From assembly GCF_000413475.1 (NCBI RefSeq), contig NZ_ATFK01000001.1:124001-188000 (forward strand): 64,000 nucleotides of DNA, read 5' to 3'. Origin of the DNA: Streptococcus intermedius SK54 = ATCC 27335 (GTDB taxonomy: Bacteria; Bacillota; Bacilli; Lactobacillales; Streptococcaceae). Below, one piece after another: positions 1 to 8,040 of the stretch. Both the position numbers and the translations under genes were made by a program. Numbering within the stretch: the stretch's first letter is position 1; every line of letters begins with the position of its first letter. The notes below the pieces were generated by a model. The model did no database searches. It saw only the letters and a program-made list of their open reading frames with translations, and was not told the DNA's origin.

Positions 1-50
1 ATAGACCACTTGAAGATGTCGTGATTGAAACCATTGAAATTGAGGATTAA
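1..50 (+). CDS. 3' end of an upstream gene, possibly a cyclophilin-domain protein
   Basis: An open frame enters from the left edge and stops with TAA at 48-50. The visible tail reads RPLEDVVIETIEIED. This pattern (P-x-D-V-V-I-x-x-I) looks like the last strand of cyclophilin-type peptidyl-prolyl isomerases, and in pneumococcus a Cof-hydrolase/cyclophilin fusion precedes the S1-domain gene. Only 15 residues are visible, so the identification is tentative. The stop lies 1 nt before the next ATG, which suggests an operon with cvfD. Confidence 0.4.
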   Translation, partial: RPLEDVVIETIEIED

Positions 51-51
51 A

Positions 52-444
52 ATGAGAATTGGCGAAAAATTAAAAGGAAGAATTACAGGAATTCAGCCTT
101 ACGGTGCATTTGTGGAATTGGAAACAGGAACAATAGGCTTAATTCATATTTCAGAGATTCGGACAGGTTACATCGAAAATATCCGTGATATTCTGCATGT
201 GAATGATCCGGTCTTGGTGCAAGTGATGGACTATGATGAATTTTCAGGTAAGGCTAGCTTGTCGATGAGAACTCTGGAAGAAGAAAAGCACCATCTACCT
301 AAACGCCATCGTTTTTCAAATGATCGGTACAAATTTGGTTTTGCACCACTTGCTAAAAGTTTACCAACTTGGACAAAAGAAGCGATGAATTTTCTGAGTC
401 AGAATCAGGCAAAAGAAGAAACTGACGGAGAAACAGAAAAATAA
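52..444 (+). CDS. cvfD: S1 RNA-binding domain protein CvfD (general stress protein 13 family)
   Basis: The product is 130 aa. Residues about 3-72 form a single S1 domain (GEKLKGRITGIQPYGAFVEL, then GLIHISEI), followed by a basic linker and a short acidic tail. This size and layout match the YugI/CvfD family, known in streptococci as a pleiotropic post-transcriptional regulator of virulence and stress genes. I chose the ATG at 52 because TGAGGA stands just before it and the S1 fold starts directly after; an upstream in-frame TTG at 25 would overlap the preceding gene. It probably shares a transcript with the gene upstream. Confidence 0.85.
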   Translation: MRIGEKLKGRITGIQPYGAFVELETGTIGLIHISEIRTGYIENIRDILHVNDPVLVQVMDYDEFSGKASLSMRTLEEEKHHLPKRHRFSNDRYKFGFAPLAKSLPTWTKEAMNFLSQNQAKEETDGETEK

Positions 445-478
445 ACACACAAAAGAATCCTACTAAAAATAACAAAGT

Positions 479-499
479 CCCTCAATAAATTATTGAGGG
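479..499. terminator. Bidirectional terminator between cvfD and the DUF960 gene
   Basis: Perfect inverted repeat CCCTCAATAA/TTATTGAGGG lies between the convergent cvfD and DUF960 genes. The T-rich flank is better on the minus strand (TTTGTTATTTTTA), so it probably ends the minus-strand transcript mainly. Confidence 0.55.
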
Positions 500-563
500 A
501 TTGTACTTATTCTCAGATATTTTTAAGCAGCTATCAATCTCGTATGCTTCCTATTTTGTGCTA

Positions 564-881
564 TCATATCAAAGTATATTCGTCTGGTAGCATAATAGTT
601 TCTTTACCATTATTGTCAGTTACAAAAATTTCTCGTGGAAAAAATGGGTTGAAAGTATCATTGAAATCAAAAGTGACAACAGTCGTTAGACTATCTTGTG
701 AAAATCGAAAAGTTGTTTTTCCTTTATTGTTGATGAGTTCAAACTGAAGCAGTTCGTCTAGCTCAAACACACCCTTTAGAAAATTATCAATAATATACCA
801 GAAAGAATCAATGATATTATCTGGTAAACTTGTTACAACACCAAAGCTAGCATAGCGTCCACGTGTATTTGTAAAAGCCAT
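564..881 (-). CDS. DUF960 family protein
   Basis: The product is 105 aa. It starts MAFTNTRGRYASFGVVTSLP and matches the DUF960 family of small Firmicute proteins of unknown function. The longer open frame back to 1037 is not the gene: the ATG at 881 has a good binding site (GGAAGAG) and family members start here. It lies downstream of ntdP in the same direction with about 120 nt between them. No catalytic motif is visible. Confidence 0.75.
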   Translation of the reverse strand: MAFTNTRGRYASFGVVTSLPDNIIDSFWYIIDNFLKGVFELDELLQFELINNKGKTTFRFSQDSLTTVVTFDFNDTFNPFFPREIFVTDNNGKETIMLPDEYTLI

Positions 882-1000
882 TGTCTCTTCCTTTCTGTAC
901 TTATTCATCAAAGGATTTTCTATATAATACATAAAATAACCTTGAATTGCAAGAAATTGTTCTTTGAAAATCAAAAAGGACCACTGGTCCTTTGGAAACT

Positions 1001-1534
1001 TTAGCGACTCTTTAGCTCTACATAACGTTTGTACCAAATATTAACATAGGCTTGCGAAAAAGGTCCGCGCTTATTGTTAATCCAATCTACTAAGATTTTG
1101 ACATTCTCTTTGAGGATATAATCTAAATCATTAGAGTAGTTCATCTGCCGTTTGTGACGCTCGTATTCATCTACATCAAGTAATCGCTTTTCACCATTGG
1201 TAAAGACTTTGACGTCTAAATCGTAGTCTATGTATTTTAATGCTTCTGCATCAAGATAATACGGACTGGCTAGATTGCAATAGTAGGAAACTCCGTTTTC
1301 GCGAATCATAGCGATAATATTGAACCAATACTTTTTGTGAAAATAGATAATAGCTGGCTCACGCGTTACCCAGCGTCGGCCGTCACTTTCTGTGACCAAG
1401 GTGTGGTCATTGACACCAATAATGGCGTTTTCTGTTGTTTTTAGTACCATAGTGTCGCGCCAAGTACGGTGCAGATTTCCATTATGCTTATAACTTTGAA
1501 TTGTAATAAAGTCGCCTTCTTTTGGAAGCTTCAT
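1001..1534 (-). CDS. ntdP: DUF402/UPF0374 nucleoside tri- and diphosphatase
   Basis: The product is 177 aa with the DUF402 core (residues about 55-165: [28 protein letters not shown], then DYDLDVKVF). In staphylococci the equivalent protein (Ntdp) hydrolyses nucleoside tri- and diphosphates, and the acidic [10 protein letters not shown] stretch fits its metal-binding part. A TGT-TACAAT extended -10 lies about 40 nt upstream on the minus strand. The protein is cytosolic. The substrate in this organism is inferred from the family only. Confidence 0.75.
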   Translation of the reverse strand: MKLPKEGDFITIQSYKHNGNLHRTWRDTMVLKTTENAIIGVNDHTLVTESDGRRWVTREPAIIYFHKKYWFNIIAMIRENGVSYYCNLASPYYLDAEALKYIDYDLDVKVFTNGEKRLLDVDEYERHKRQMNYSNDLDYILKENVKILVDWINNKRGPFSQAYVNIWYKRYVELKSR

Positions 1535-1620
1535 CTTCTACCAACTTTCTACAATTAATCAGGCTATCGCTCTTATTGTAACATATTTTCATGAAAAAAC
1601 ATAAATAAACCTTACATTTT

Positions 1621-2397
1621 TTATAGATATTCTTTGAGAGCGCTCGCAATATCAGAAAAATCGTAGCCTTTGCGAGCGAGTGCTTGGGTGAGGCGTTGTT
1701 TTAACTCATATCCGTCATATTTTTTAGAATATTTGTGGTATTGCTTATCTAATTCTTTGTACAGTAATTTCTGCTGAGTTTCCTCATCTTCTTTGATATC
1801 TAAGGTTTGATAAGCTGCCTTAGCTTCGGTATAGGAAAAGCCTTTGTTCATCATAAATTGAAGAATTTTATCCTGCAGGGCCTTACTTGGTAGTTTGCTT
1901 TGATAGTTGCGGAGTAGTTTTGCAGCGACTTTTTGACTTACTTCTGTAAAATCAAATTTGCATAATTCTTCATCAATAATAGAAGCTGTGATACCTTTTT
2001 GAGTCAATTTTTGCTTGAGGACAAAAGCACCTTTATCACCAGATAGAAGATTGGAATGAATAAAGGAATAAGCATATTGTCTGTCATCTATCCAGTTATC
2101 TTTTATGAGAATCGTTAGCACTTTCTCGATGGTATCTAAGGAAATATCGTATTTTGTCAAATAATCCCGCACTTCTTTGACAGTTCTTTGCTTGAAAGAA
2201 AGATAATATAGAGCTAGATTTTTTCCGTAAGAAAACTGTGCGTAGTCCTGAATTTCTTTTAATTCTTGCTCACTGATATTCATGCCTTTTGATAACATAA
2301 AGTGAACGATAGTATCTTCAGTGATGTAAAGTTTGTCAGTTTCGTCCAATTCTAAAAGATAGAGACGATTTTTCTTTTCAATTTTAGTGATTTTCAT
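1621..2397 (-). CDS. recX: RecX, RecA-modulating regulatory protein
   Basis: The product is 258 aa, the long RecX form of Firmicutes. Three-helix RecX repeats are visible ([20 protein letters not shown], then [10 protein letters not shown], and a C-terminal repeat ending [14 protein letters not shown]). RecX binds RecA filaments and adjusts recombination. The ATG at 2397 is preferred to the one at 2403, since GAAAGA is 6 nt before it but almost touches the upper ATG. It follows the APH-like kinase in the same direction (about 60 nt), so the two may be co-transcribed. Confidence 0.9.
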   Translation of the reverse strand: MKITKIEKKNRLYLLELDETDKLYITEDTIVHFMLSKGMNISEQELKEIQDYAQFSYGKNLALYYLSFKQRTVKEVRDYLTKYDISLDTIEKVLTILIKDNWIDDRQYAYSFIHSNLLSGDKGAFVLKQKLTQKGITASIIDEELCKFDFTEVSQKVAAKLLRNYQSKLPSKALQDKILQFMMNKGFSYTEAKAAYQTLDIKEDEETQQKLLYKELDKQYHKYSKKYDGYELKQRLTQALARKGYDFSDIASALKEYL

Positions 2398-2460
2398 AAT
2401 CATTCTTTCGATAACTTGTGTGAAATTTGGAGCTAATGGATGGGATAGTAAGTGTGACTA

Positions 2461-3237
2461 TTAGCCAAATGCTTCAAAAGCTGCGATAAGTCGTAATTTC
2501 TCGGAGTTGATATTTTCTCGACCATAGTAGTCCAAAAATAGGTCACCATATTTTGGATTGCCTAGATTATAATTCAGTGACCAGATAGCCCAGTAAAGGT
2601 CAATGTGGCGATCACTAAAGCCAGATAGCCCAACATCAATGAAACAGGAAAAATGACTGGCATCAGTGAAGATAAAATTTGGAAGACAGGCATCTCCATG
2701 GATAAAGACTTCTTCAGTCAGCAAGTGCCCTAGCTTTTGAATGAGGTGATAAGCCTCTTCTCGGCTGCGAATCTGAAATTGTGGCAGGAGAGCTTTTTCA
2801 TAGAAAAGCCCTTTTTGATAGTTCTCTTCCGCTAGCTGAATATAGTTCTTTAGAAGTGAGTTTGTGGGAAAGTGGACTGGTTGGAGGTTATGGAGCTGTC
2901 TTAGCGCTGTTGCCATGGTTTGGCAGAGGACTTCTGGTTGGTTTAGCACTTCCAATCCTGATATGCCGGAGGCTTCTTTAGTGAGTAAGTAGTCCTTGTC
3001 TTGGCTGATGTATGTCAGGACAGGAACACCGATCCCTTGTTTGTCAAACCATTTAGCACATTGTGCCTCTCGTGCTAGCTTTCCTTTTTGGTCTATTTTA
3101 AGATAGTAGCCTGTGTCTAGATAAAGCACGGTTGCGCCTGAGTGGGAAGAACTGTCATACAAAGTGGCTTTCTCTGTATATATTCGTAATTCTTCTGGGA
3201 ATTGAGAAATTGTGAGAGTTACTTTTTCTTTTTTCAT
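2461..3237 (-). CDS. Aminoglycoside 3'-phosphotransferase-like kinase
   Basis: The product is 258 aa, close to the 264 aa of APH(3')-IIIa. Visible parts, in order: a nucleotide-binding lobe with the lysine in YYLKID and a following glutamate (REAQCAKWF), the Brenner motif HGDACLPNF with catalytic Asp and metal-binding Asn, and IDVGLSGFSDRHIDL matching the IDLGRSGRADxxxD stretch of APH(3'). The C-terminal helix also aligns. The catalytic set looks complete. The gene is chromosomal, without mobile-element traces, so its natural substrate may not be a drug. An extended -10 ends 7 nt from the ATG and no SD is visible, so the mRNA may be leaderless. Confidence 0.7.
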   Translation of the reverse strand: MKKEKVTLTISQFPEELRIYTEKATLYDSSSHSGATVLYLDTGYYLKIDQKGKLAREAQCAKWFDKQGIGVPVLTYISQDKDYLLTKEASGISGLEVLNQPEVLCQTMATALRQLHNLQPVHFPTNSLLKNYIQLAEENYQKGLFYEKALLPQFQIRSREEAYHLIQKLGHLLTEEVFIHGDACLPNFIFTDASHFSCFIDVGLSGFSDRHIDLYWAIWSLNYNLGNPKYGDLFLDYYGRENINSEKLRLIAAFEAFG

Positions 3238-3244
3238 ACTGATT

Positions 3245-3250
3245 ATTGTA
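3245..3250 (-). promoter_or_regulatory. Extended -10 promoter of the APH-like gene (leaderless type)
   Basis: On the minus strand TGG-TACAAT ends 7 nt before the start codon at 3237. No clear -35 is seen. The expected transcription start falls on or next to the A of the ATG. Confidence 0.5.
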
Positions 3251-3258
3251 CCATATTC

Positions 3259-3287
3259 TCAACATTATCGTGTTGGCATGGTATAAT
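3259..3287 (+). promoter_or_regulatory. Promoter of rlmCD (leaderless type)
   Basis: TCAACA, 17 nt, TATAAT. The -10 ends at 3287 and the ATG is at 3294, leaving 6 nt, so transcription should begin at the start codon. Confidence 0.6.
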
Positions 3288-3293
3288 AGGCTT

Positions 3294-4673
3294 ATGAGTT
3301 TGAAAGTAAAGCAAAGAATCCCTTTAAAAATTAAGAAAATGGGAATTAATGGGGAAGGGATTGGATTTTATAAAAAGACCTTAGTCTTTGTACCAGGTGC
3401 TTTAAAAGGTGAGGATATTTTTTGTCAAGTTACGACGGTTAAGCGCAATTTTGTCGAAGCAAAGCTCTTGACGATTAATAAGCATTCTAAGTATCGAGTA
3501 GAGCCGCCTTGTGAGATTTATGAAAAATGCGGAGGCTGCCAAATTATGCACTTGCATTATGATAAACAGTTAGAGTTTAAGACGGATTTATTGCGGCAGG
3601 CTTTGAAAAAATTTGCACCAGCTGGTTATGAAAACTACGAGATTCGTCCAACGATTGGTATGCAAACTCCTCAATATTATCGAGCTAAGTTGCAGTTTCA
3701 AACACGGAAATTTAAGGGGAGCGTCAAAACGGGTCTTTATGCGCAGAATTCCCATTATCTGATTTCTTTGAAAAATTGTCTGGTACAAGATAAAGTAACG
3801 CAAAGCATTATCAATAAAGTAGCTATTCTTTTGGGAAAGTACCGTTTTCCTATCTATGATGAGAGAAAAAATGCTGGCATTCGGACGGTTATGATTCGGA
3901 GGGCTCGGAAAACTGGTCAAGTACAGATAATTTTTATTACAGGAAAAAAGTTGGATTTTTCGCCAGTTATTCGAGATTTAACCTCAGAATTTCCAGAAGT
4001 AGATACAGTAGCGGTCAATTACCATACGACAAAATCAAGTGAAATTTATGGAGATAAGACGGAAATTATCTGGGGAAAAGAGACAATTCAAGAAGGTGTT
4101 TTGGATTACGAGTTTTCCTTATCACCTAGGGCTTTTTACCAGCTCAATCCAGAGCAGACAGAGGTGCTTTACAGTGAAGCACTTAAGGCCTTGGATGTCA
4201 ATTCGGAAGATCATTTGATTGATGCATACTGTGGTGTGGGAACGATTGGCTTTGCTTTTGCTACAAAAGTAAAATCTCTTCGTGGGATGGATATCGTACC
4301 AGAAGCAATTGAAGATGCGAAGCGAAATGCTAAGAAAATGGGGTTTGGTAATACATATTATGAGGCTGGAACTGCGGAAAGCATTATTCCTCGCTGGTAC
4401 AAAGAAGGCTATCGGGCAGATGCTTTGATTGTGGATCCGCCTCGGACGGGCTTGGATGAAAGGCTACTAGAGACGATTGTTCGTTATGCACCTAAGAAAA
4501 TGGTTTATGTCTCCTGTAATGTCTCTACTCTGGCAAGGGACTTAGTCACACTCAGCAAGGTTTACAATGTCCACTATATCCAATCAGTAGATATGTTTCC
4601 GCACACAGCTCGAACCGAGGCTGTGGTTAAATTGGTAAGGAAAGATGATTTGTGGATAGAAAAAAATGTATGA
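3294..4673 (+). CDS. rlmCD: 23S rRNA (uracil-C5) methyltransferase RlmCD
   Basis: The product is 459 aa, counted from the ATG at 3294. An N-terminal TRAM domain (residues about 5-60) is followed by the Fe-S cysteines in [13 protein letters not shown], and then an SAM methyltransferase fold: [13 protein letters not shown] (SAM loop), [10 protein letters not shown], and the catalytic cysteine in [13 protein letters not shown]. The family makes m5U in 23S rRNA (U747 and U1939 in the single-enzyme Gram-positive version). A TTG at 3246 extends the frame but lies upstream of the promoter. The 3' end overlaps a decayed cytidine deaminase. Confidence 0.92.
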   Translation: MSLKVKQRIPLKIKKMGINGEGIGFYKKTLVFVPGALKGEDIFCQVTTVKRNFVEAKLLTINKHSKYRVEPPCEIYEKCGGCQIMHLHYDKQLEFKTDLLRQALKKFAPAGYENYEIRPTIGMQTPQYYRAKLQFQTRKFKGSVKTGLYAQNSHYLISLKNCLVQDKVTQSIINKVAILLGKYRFPIYDERKNAGIRTVMIRRARKTGQVQIIFITGKKLDFSPVIRDLTSEFPEVDTVAVNYHTTKSSEIYGDKTEIIWGKETIQEGVLDYEFSLSPRAFYQLNPEQTEVLYSEALKALDVNSEDHLIDAYCGVGTIGFAFATKVKSLRGMDIVPEAIEDAKRNAKKMGFGNTYYEAGTAESIIPRWYKEGYRADALIVDPPRTGLDERLLETIVRYAPKKMVYVSCNVSTLARDLVTLSKVYNVHYIQSVDMFPHTARTEAVVKLVRKDDLWIEKNV

Positions 4674-4870
4674 AGAAGCTAAGAAACTCTATAATTTGCA
4701 GAGGAATCACTCTTTGTTTACACAACTCATGTTGTAGTAGCTCTTGAAGCAGAGGATGGAAAGATGTATACTGTTATTTACTTTGCTCCAACAGCTCGAG
4801 GGTCTGTTGGAGTTTGCAGATAAAATTAGCAAAGTGGCTGCTATAAATGTGATGTTATCTATCTGTGCCA
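4666..4870 (+). pseudogene. Remnant of a cytidine deaminase-like gene
   Basis: An ATG at 4666 overlaps the rlmCD stop (ATGTATGA) and gives [20 protein letters not shown], then stops. The next frame continues with VVVALEAEDGKMYTVIYFAP and GSVGVC, the arrangement seen in Firmicute cytidine/blasticidin-type deaminases just before their zinc-binding CAE motif. Frame changes and stops follow and no PCxxC motif survives. The identification rests on my recollection of family sequences. Confidence 0.4.
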
Positions 4871-5004
4871 ACTGAAGCGATAATCCCTAAACCACCTGCT
4901 TCTGAATCAGGAATAGCCAACTGATAGATGATTGATTAAAAAATAGAATCGAGCAAAGAGAAAGATCGCTTTGATTTTGCTTAGAAAGCAACCGCTTTTT
5001 GTGT
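4871..5004 (+). promoter_or_regulatory. Gap and promoter upstream of the DUF1858-DUF438 unit
   Basis: No gene is visible up to the promoter. TTAGAA at 4981-4986 stands 18 nt before TATAAT at 5005-5010, which also has an extended TG (TGT-TATAAT). A strong ribosome binding site GAGGTG follows at 5028-5033. Confidence 0.6.
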
Positions 5005-5037
5005 TATAATAATAGAAAAATGTTCACGAGGTGAAAA

Positions 5038-5271
5038 ATGGATAACATCATTGATGTATCAATTCCTGTGGCAGAAGTAATTGATAAGCACCCAGAAGTG
5101 TTAGAAATTTTAGTGGAGCTCGGCTTTAAGCCGCTTGCCAACCCAATTATGCGCAATACGGTTGGTCGGAAAGTATCCTTAAAGCAAGGTTCTAAGCTGG
5201 AAGGTACACCGATGGAAAAAATTGTTCTGACTTTAGAAGCCAATGGCTATGAAGTAGTGGGGCTTGACTAA
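5038..5271 (+). CDS. DUF1858 domain protein
   Basis: The product is 77 aa and consists of a single DUF1858 domain (IDVSIPVAEVIDKHPEVLEI, LVELGFKPL). These small helical domains are often fused or adjacent to DUF438/hemerythrin proteins and to iron-sulfur repair proteins. The TAATG overlap with the following DUF438 gene points to translational coupling, so the two probably act together. No cysteine or metal-binding set is visible in this protein itself. Confidence 0.8.
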   Translation: MDNIIDVSIPVAEVIDKHPEVLEILVELGFKPLANPIMRNTVGRKVSLKQGSKLEGTPMEKIVLTLEANGYEVVGLD

Positions 5272-6632
5272 TGGCAGATGAACGAATTGAAATTTTAAAG
5301 AATATTTTGCTTGATCTGCATCATGGCGCAAAGGCAGAAGCCGTTCAAGAAGAATTTAATAAGCATTTTACAGGTGTTTCGGCTATTGAAATTAGCTTGA
5401 TGGAGCATGAGTTGATGACTTCAGATACAGGTGTGACTTTTGAGGATGTCATGTCTCTTTGTAATGTGCATGCAAATCTGTTTAAAGGAGCAGTCAAAGA
5501 GGTTGAAATTGCTGATACGGATCATCCGGGACATCCGGTCCAGATTTTCAAGCAGGAAAATTTAGCTTTACGGGCAGCTCTCATGCGGGTACGTAGGCTA
5601 CTGGATACTTATGAGCGATCTGATGATGAAGAAATGCTGATGGAGATTCGTAAAGGATTGAAGCGGCAGTTAAGCTTAGTAGAACAATTTGATCGGCACT
5701 ATAAGCGTAAAGAAGAACTAATGTTTCCAATCATGGAGAGCTATGGACATGATTCTCCGCCTAAGGTGATGTGGGGGGTAGACGACCAGATTCGGGATCT
5801 TTTTCAAGAGGCAAAAACTGCTGTTGAAAATTTGACCAATCTAGGGATTGAGCAAGTTCGTGAGAAATTTGAAAATTTTGCAGCTGAGTTCGAAGCGATG
5901 ATTTTTAAGGAAGAGTCAATCCTACTTATGATTTTGCTGGAATCCTTCACGCAGGATGATTGGCTGAAAGTGGCAGAAGGAAGTGATGTTTACGATTATG
6001 CAATTATCAAGCCGACTGAGAAATGGATGCCAGTTCGCCAATCATTCTCGGAGGAGGAAAAGAGGACTGTTGAGAAGAATAAAAGCGAAGCGGTAGCAAA
6101 TGATGAGTTGGTGTCAGATGGCACAATTCAGCAAGTTATTGAGACACCCGAGGGACAGTTCACCATTTCCTTTAAGCCAAAAGAACAAAATGCAGCAGCA
6201 ATGAGCCGAGAAACTCAGCTGCCATTTGGCAATGGTTATTTATCAGTAAACCAGGCAAATCTGATTCTGAATCATTTGCCGATGGAAATTACTTTTGTCA
6301 ATAAGGAAGATATTTTCCAATATTATAATGACAGCGTTCCAGCTGAGGAGATGATCTTCAAGCGGATGCCGAGTCAGGTTGGACGCAATGTAGAACTGTG
6401 TCACCCACCTAAATTTTTAGAGAAGGTGCGCTTTATTTTTAAAGAATTACGTGAAGGCAAACGAGATAAGTTTGTTATGTGGTTCAAGTCAGAATCGCGA
6501 GGTAAGTTTGTTCATGTGACTTATGCGGCAGTACGAGATAAAGCAGGAGAGTTTCAAGGTGTATTGGAATATGTCCAAGATATTCAGCCTTTCCGTGATA
6601 TTGAAGAAGACTTCTACCGAGGAGTAGATTAG
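5271..6632 (+). CDS. DUF438 / hemerythrin-like / PAS domain protein
   Basis: The product is 453 aa in three parts. DUF438 lies at about 8-75. A hemerythrin-like HHE region at about 80-230 has DTDHPGHPVQIFKQEN, FDRHYKRKEELMFPIME and an acidic FKEESILLMILLE. A C-terminal PAS-like domain at about 320-445 contains MEITFVNKEDIFQYYND and VLEYVQDIQPF. The His/Glu pattern can hold a di-iron centre, as in RIC/YtfE proteins that repair Fe-S clusters after nitric oxide or oxidative stress. A role in iron, oxygen or NO sensing is inferred. It is co-transcribed with the DUF1858 and DUF1912 genes. Confidence 0.85.
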   Translation: MADERIEILKNILLDLHHGAKAEAVQEEFNKHFTGVSAIEISLMEHELMTSDTGVTFEDVMSLCNVHANLFKGAVKEVEIADTDHPGHPVQIFKQENLALRAALMRVRRLLDTYERSDDEEMLMEIRKGLKRQLSLVEQFDRHYKRKEELMFPIMESYGHDSPPKVMWGVDDQIRDLFQEAKTAVENLTNLGIEQVREKFENFAAEFEAMIFKEESILLMILLESFTQDDWLKVAEGSDVYDYAIIKPTEKWMPVRQSFSEEEKRTVEKNKSEAVANDELVSDGTIQQVIETPEGQFTISFKPKEQNAAAMSRETQLPFGNGYLSVNQANLILNHLPMEITFVNKEDIFQYYNDSVPAEEMIFKRMPSQVGRNVELCHPPKFLEKVRFIFKELREGKRDKFVMWFKSESRGKFVHVTYAAVRDKAGEFQGVLEYVQDIQPFRDIEEDFYRGVD

Positions 6633-6642
6633 AAGGAGTATG

Positions 6643-6897
6643 ATGACATACGAACAGGAATTTTTAAGGGATTTTGAAACTTGGGTCAAGACTCAAGTAA
6701 CAATTAATGAAATGGCTCTTGAAGAAAGTCAGAAGGTCTATGAAGAAGACAAAGATGAACGAGCTAAGGAAGCAGCTATTCGTTACGAGAGTCGCCTGGA
6801 TGCTTATCAGTTTCTATTAGGGAAATTTGCCAACTATCAAGAAGGTAAAGGATTTCATGACTTGCCAGATGGACTTTTTGGAGAGAGAAATTATTGA
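6643..6897 (+). CDS. DUF1912 family protein
   Basis: The product is 84 aa, acidic and mostly helical, ending KGFHDLPDGLFGERNY, a tail typical of the streptococcal DUF1912 family. AAGGAG sits 4 nt before the ATG at 6643; the ATG at 6640 would leave only 1 nt. It is the third gene of the DUF1858-DUF438 unit. No function is known. The T-box promoter begins inside its last codons. Confidence 0.75.
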   Translation: MTYEQEFLRDFETWVKTQVTINEMALEESQKVYEEDKDERAKEAAIRYESRLDAYQFLLGKFANYQEGKGFHDLPDGLFGERNY

Positions 6898-6922
6898 TTT
6901 TTCACTGGAAAGGTGTTAGAAT
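6894..6922 (+). promoter_or_regulatory. Promoter of the valine T-box operon
   Basis: TTGATT, 17 nt, TAGAAT with extended TG (TGT-TAGAAT). The -35 overlaps the stop codon of the DUF1912 gene. Confidence 0.6.
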
Positions 6923-6924
6923 AA

Positions 6925-7125
6925 GTTCATCAGAGGTGTTTTGAGTCAAGCATTTTACAGAAAGTGGCGGTGCTGAGAAGTCCACGAATGCGTCAAAACT
7001 GGTTGCTGATGTGATGATAAGATACAATGAAATAAACAAAGCTGCGGGCATCTGCCCGAAATTGGGTGGTACCGCGGAGTTGCATTCGTCCCTGTCATAG
7101 ATATGGCAGGGGCGAATTTTTGTTT
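6925..7125 (+). promoter_or_regulatory. T-box riboswitch leader, valine-specific by its specifier
   Basis: Stem I can be traced: CATCAG (6928) with CTGATG (7006), GTTTTGA (6938) with TCAAAAC (6993), GCATT (6950) with AATGC (6987). The 3' side of the specifier loop reads TGGTTG, giving GTT (7002-7004), a valine codon. CGGGCATCTGCCCG is stem III. GGGTGGTACCGCGG carries the T-box sequence, with the tRNA-end-binding TGGT at 7067-7070. A terminator stem (ATTCGTCCCTG with CAGGGGCGAAT, then T-run) covers 7084-7122. Uncharged tRNA-Val should favour antitermination. valS follows only at 10344. Confidence 0.88.
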
Positions 7126-7147
7126 GTAGCTTGGAAAGGGCTGATTG

Positions 7148-7867
7148 ATGGAGACTTACGCAGAATTTTTAAAGAGGGTAGCTTCGTTTGAACAAGCAGA
7201 ATTGTCTATAGCAGAAACGAATTTTCTGCCTAATTCTTGTGTAACAGAGAAGGTCAATTCAGATAATACTTTTTGTGCCTTCTATGGAGATACAGTTGTC
7301 TTTGATTTGGCGACTAAAGATAAGATTTGGCTAGCTGAAATTGTCAAAAAACTTTATGATGAAGCACCTGGTTGCTTTGCAGAAAATTTTCCTGTCTCTA
7401 GCTATCATATGACCTTACATGATTTGTCAAGTGGATCGCAATTCAGTGAGTTAACTAGTGATTTAGAACAGAATCGCCAACGGATCGAAAAGAGCTTGAA
7501 TGATAAGCCATTGGCTCACAAAACGATTAAGATGACAAGCCATTTTATTTTTAATATGTGCAATACGAGTTTGGTGATGGGCTTGGTGCCAGTAAGCGAG
7601 TCAGATTATAAAATATTGAGGGGCTTGTACGAGTTGGTTGATGATGTCAGAAGGTTGCCTTATCCCTTTACACCACACATCACTCTTGCTTATTACCACG
7701 TCAATGGTTTTTCAGTTAATGAGGTGAAAAAGCTAAAAAGAATTGTTGCAGAACTTAATAAAAATCAGCGGCGGTTTGTTCTTGATACTAGTCGGCTTTA
7801 CTACCAAACATTTAGTAGCATGGAGTATTATCAGACAATTTTTTCACTTGTAAAAGACAAAGAGTAA
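7148..7867 (+). CDS. 2H phosphoesterase (LigT-like) family protein
   Basis: The product is 239 aa. It carries two HxT motifs: SYHMTLHDL (about residue 95) and FTPHITLAYY (about residue 178). This pair defines the 2H phosphoesterase superfamily, which includes RNA 2',3'-cyclic phosphodiesterases and 2'-5' ligases. The substrate is unknown. The ATG at 7148 is preceded by GGAAAGGG; the TTG one codon upstream is not needed. It is the first gene after the valine T-box terminator and so probably falls under tRNA-Val control. Confidence 0.75.
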   Translation: METYAEFLKRVASFEQAELSIAETNFLPNSCVTEKVNSDNTFCAFYGDTVVFDLATKDKIWLAEIVKKLYDEAPGCFAENFPVSSYHMTLHDLSSGSQFSELTSDLEQNRQRIEKSLNDKPLAHKTIKMTSHFIFNMCNTSLVMGLVPVSESDYKILRGLYELVDDVRRLPYPFTPHITLAYYHVNGFSVNEVKKLKRIVAELNKNQRRFVLDTSRLYYQTFSSMEYYQTIFSLVKDKE

Positions 7868-8040
7868 AGGAGGATAATGAACCGAGTTTAGAAGAATGTG
7901 ACGATAAAAATCAATCAAAAATGAAAGGTTTGGATCTGACTGGTAGATGCAGATAGGAGAACTCATTTCTGGTTAAGGATACCAAATGATAAATTGAAAG
8001 GAAAAGGTGCTCGATTTAATTGAGAGCATTTGGAACAGTT
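7868..8040 (+). other. Gap with an orphan ribosome binding site
   Basis: A strong AGGAGG (7869-7874) is followed by ATG and then a stop after four codons. An overlapping frame stays open for about 30 codons. This looks like the relic of a small gene in the T-box operon, but no family is recognisable. No terminator is seen, so transcription should continue into the lipoprotein gene. Confidence 0.35.

Noticed and set aside
493-747. Plus-strand frame of 84 codons opposite the DUF960 gene
   Set aside because: It is the antisense of a recognised family, with no SD and no known domain.
3181-3188. A perfect cin-box (TACGAATA, minus strand) inside the APH-like gene
   Set aside because: It lies within coding sequence near the 5' end, has no start codon at the usual distance, and one 8-bp match in 64 kb can occur by chance. 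Competence control of recX from here is conceivable but unsupported.
3246-3293. Upstream extension of rlmCD from a TTG at 3246
   Set aside because: It would overlap the promoter and has no binding site; family members start at MSLKVKQ-like sequence (3294).
6640-6642. ATG at 6640 as start of the DUF1912 gene
   Set aside because: It is only 1 nt from the AAGGAG; the ATG at 6643 has better spacing and gives the usual MTYEQEF start.
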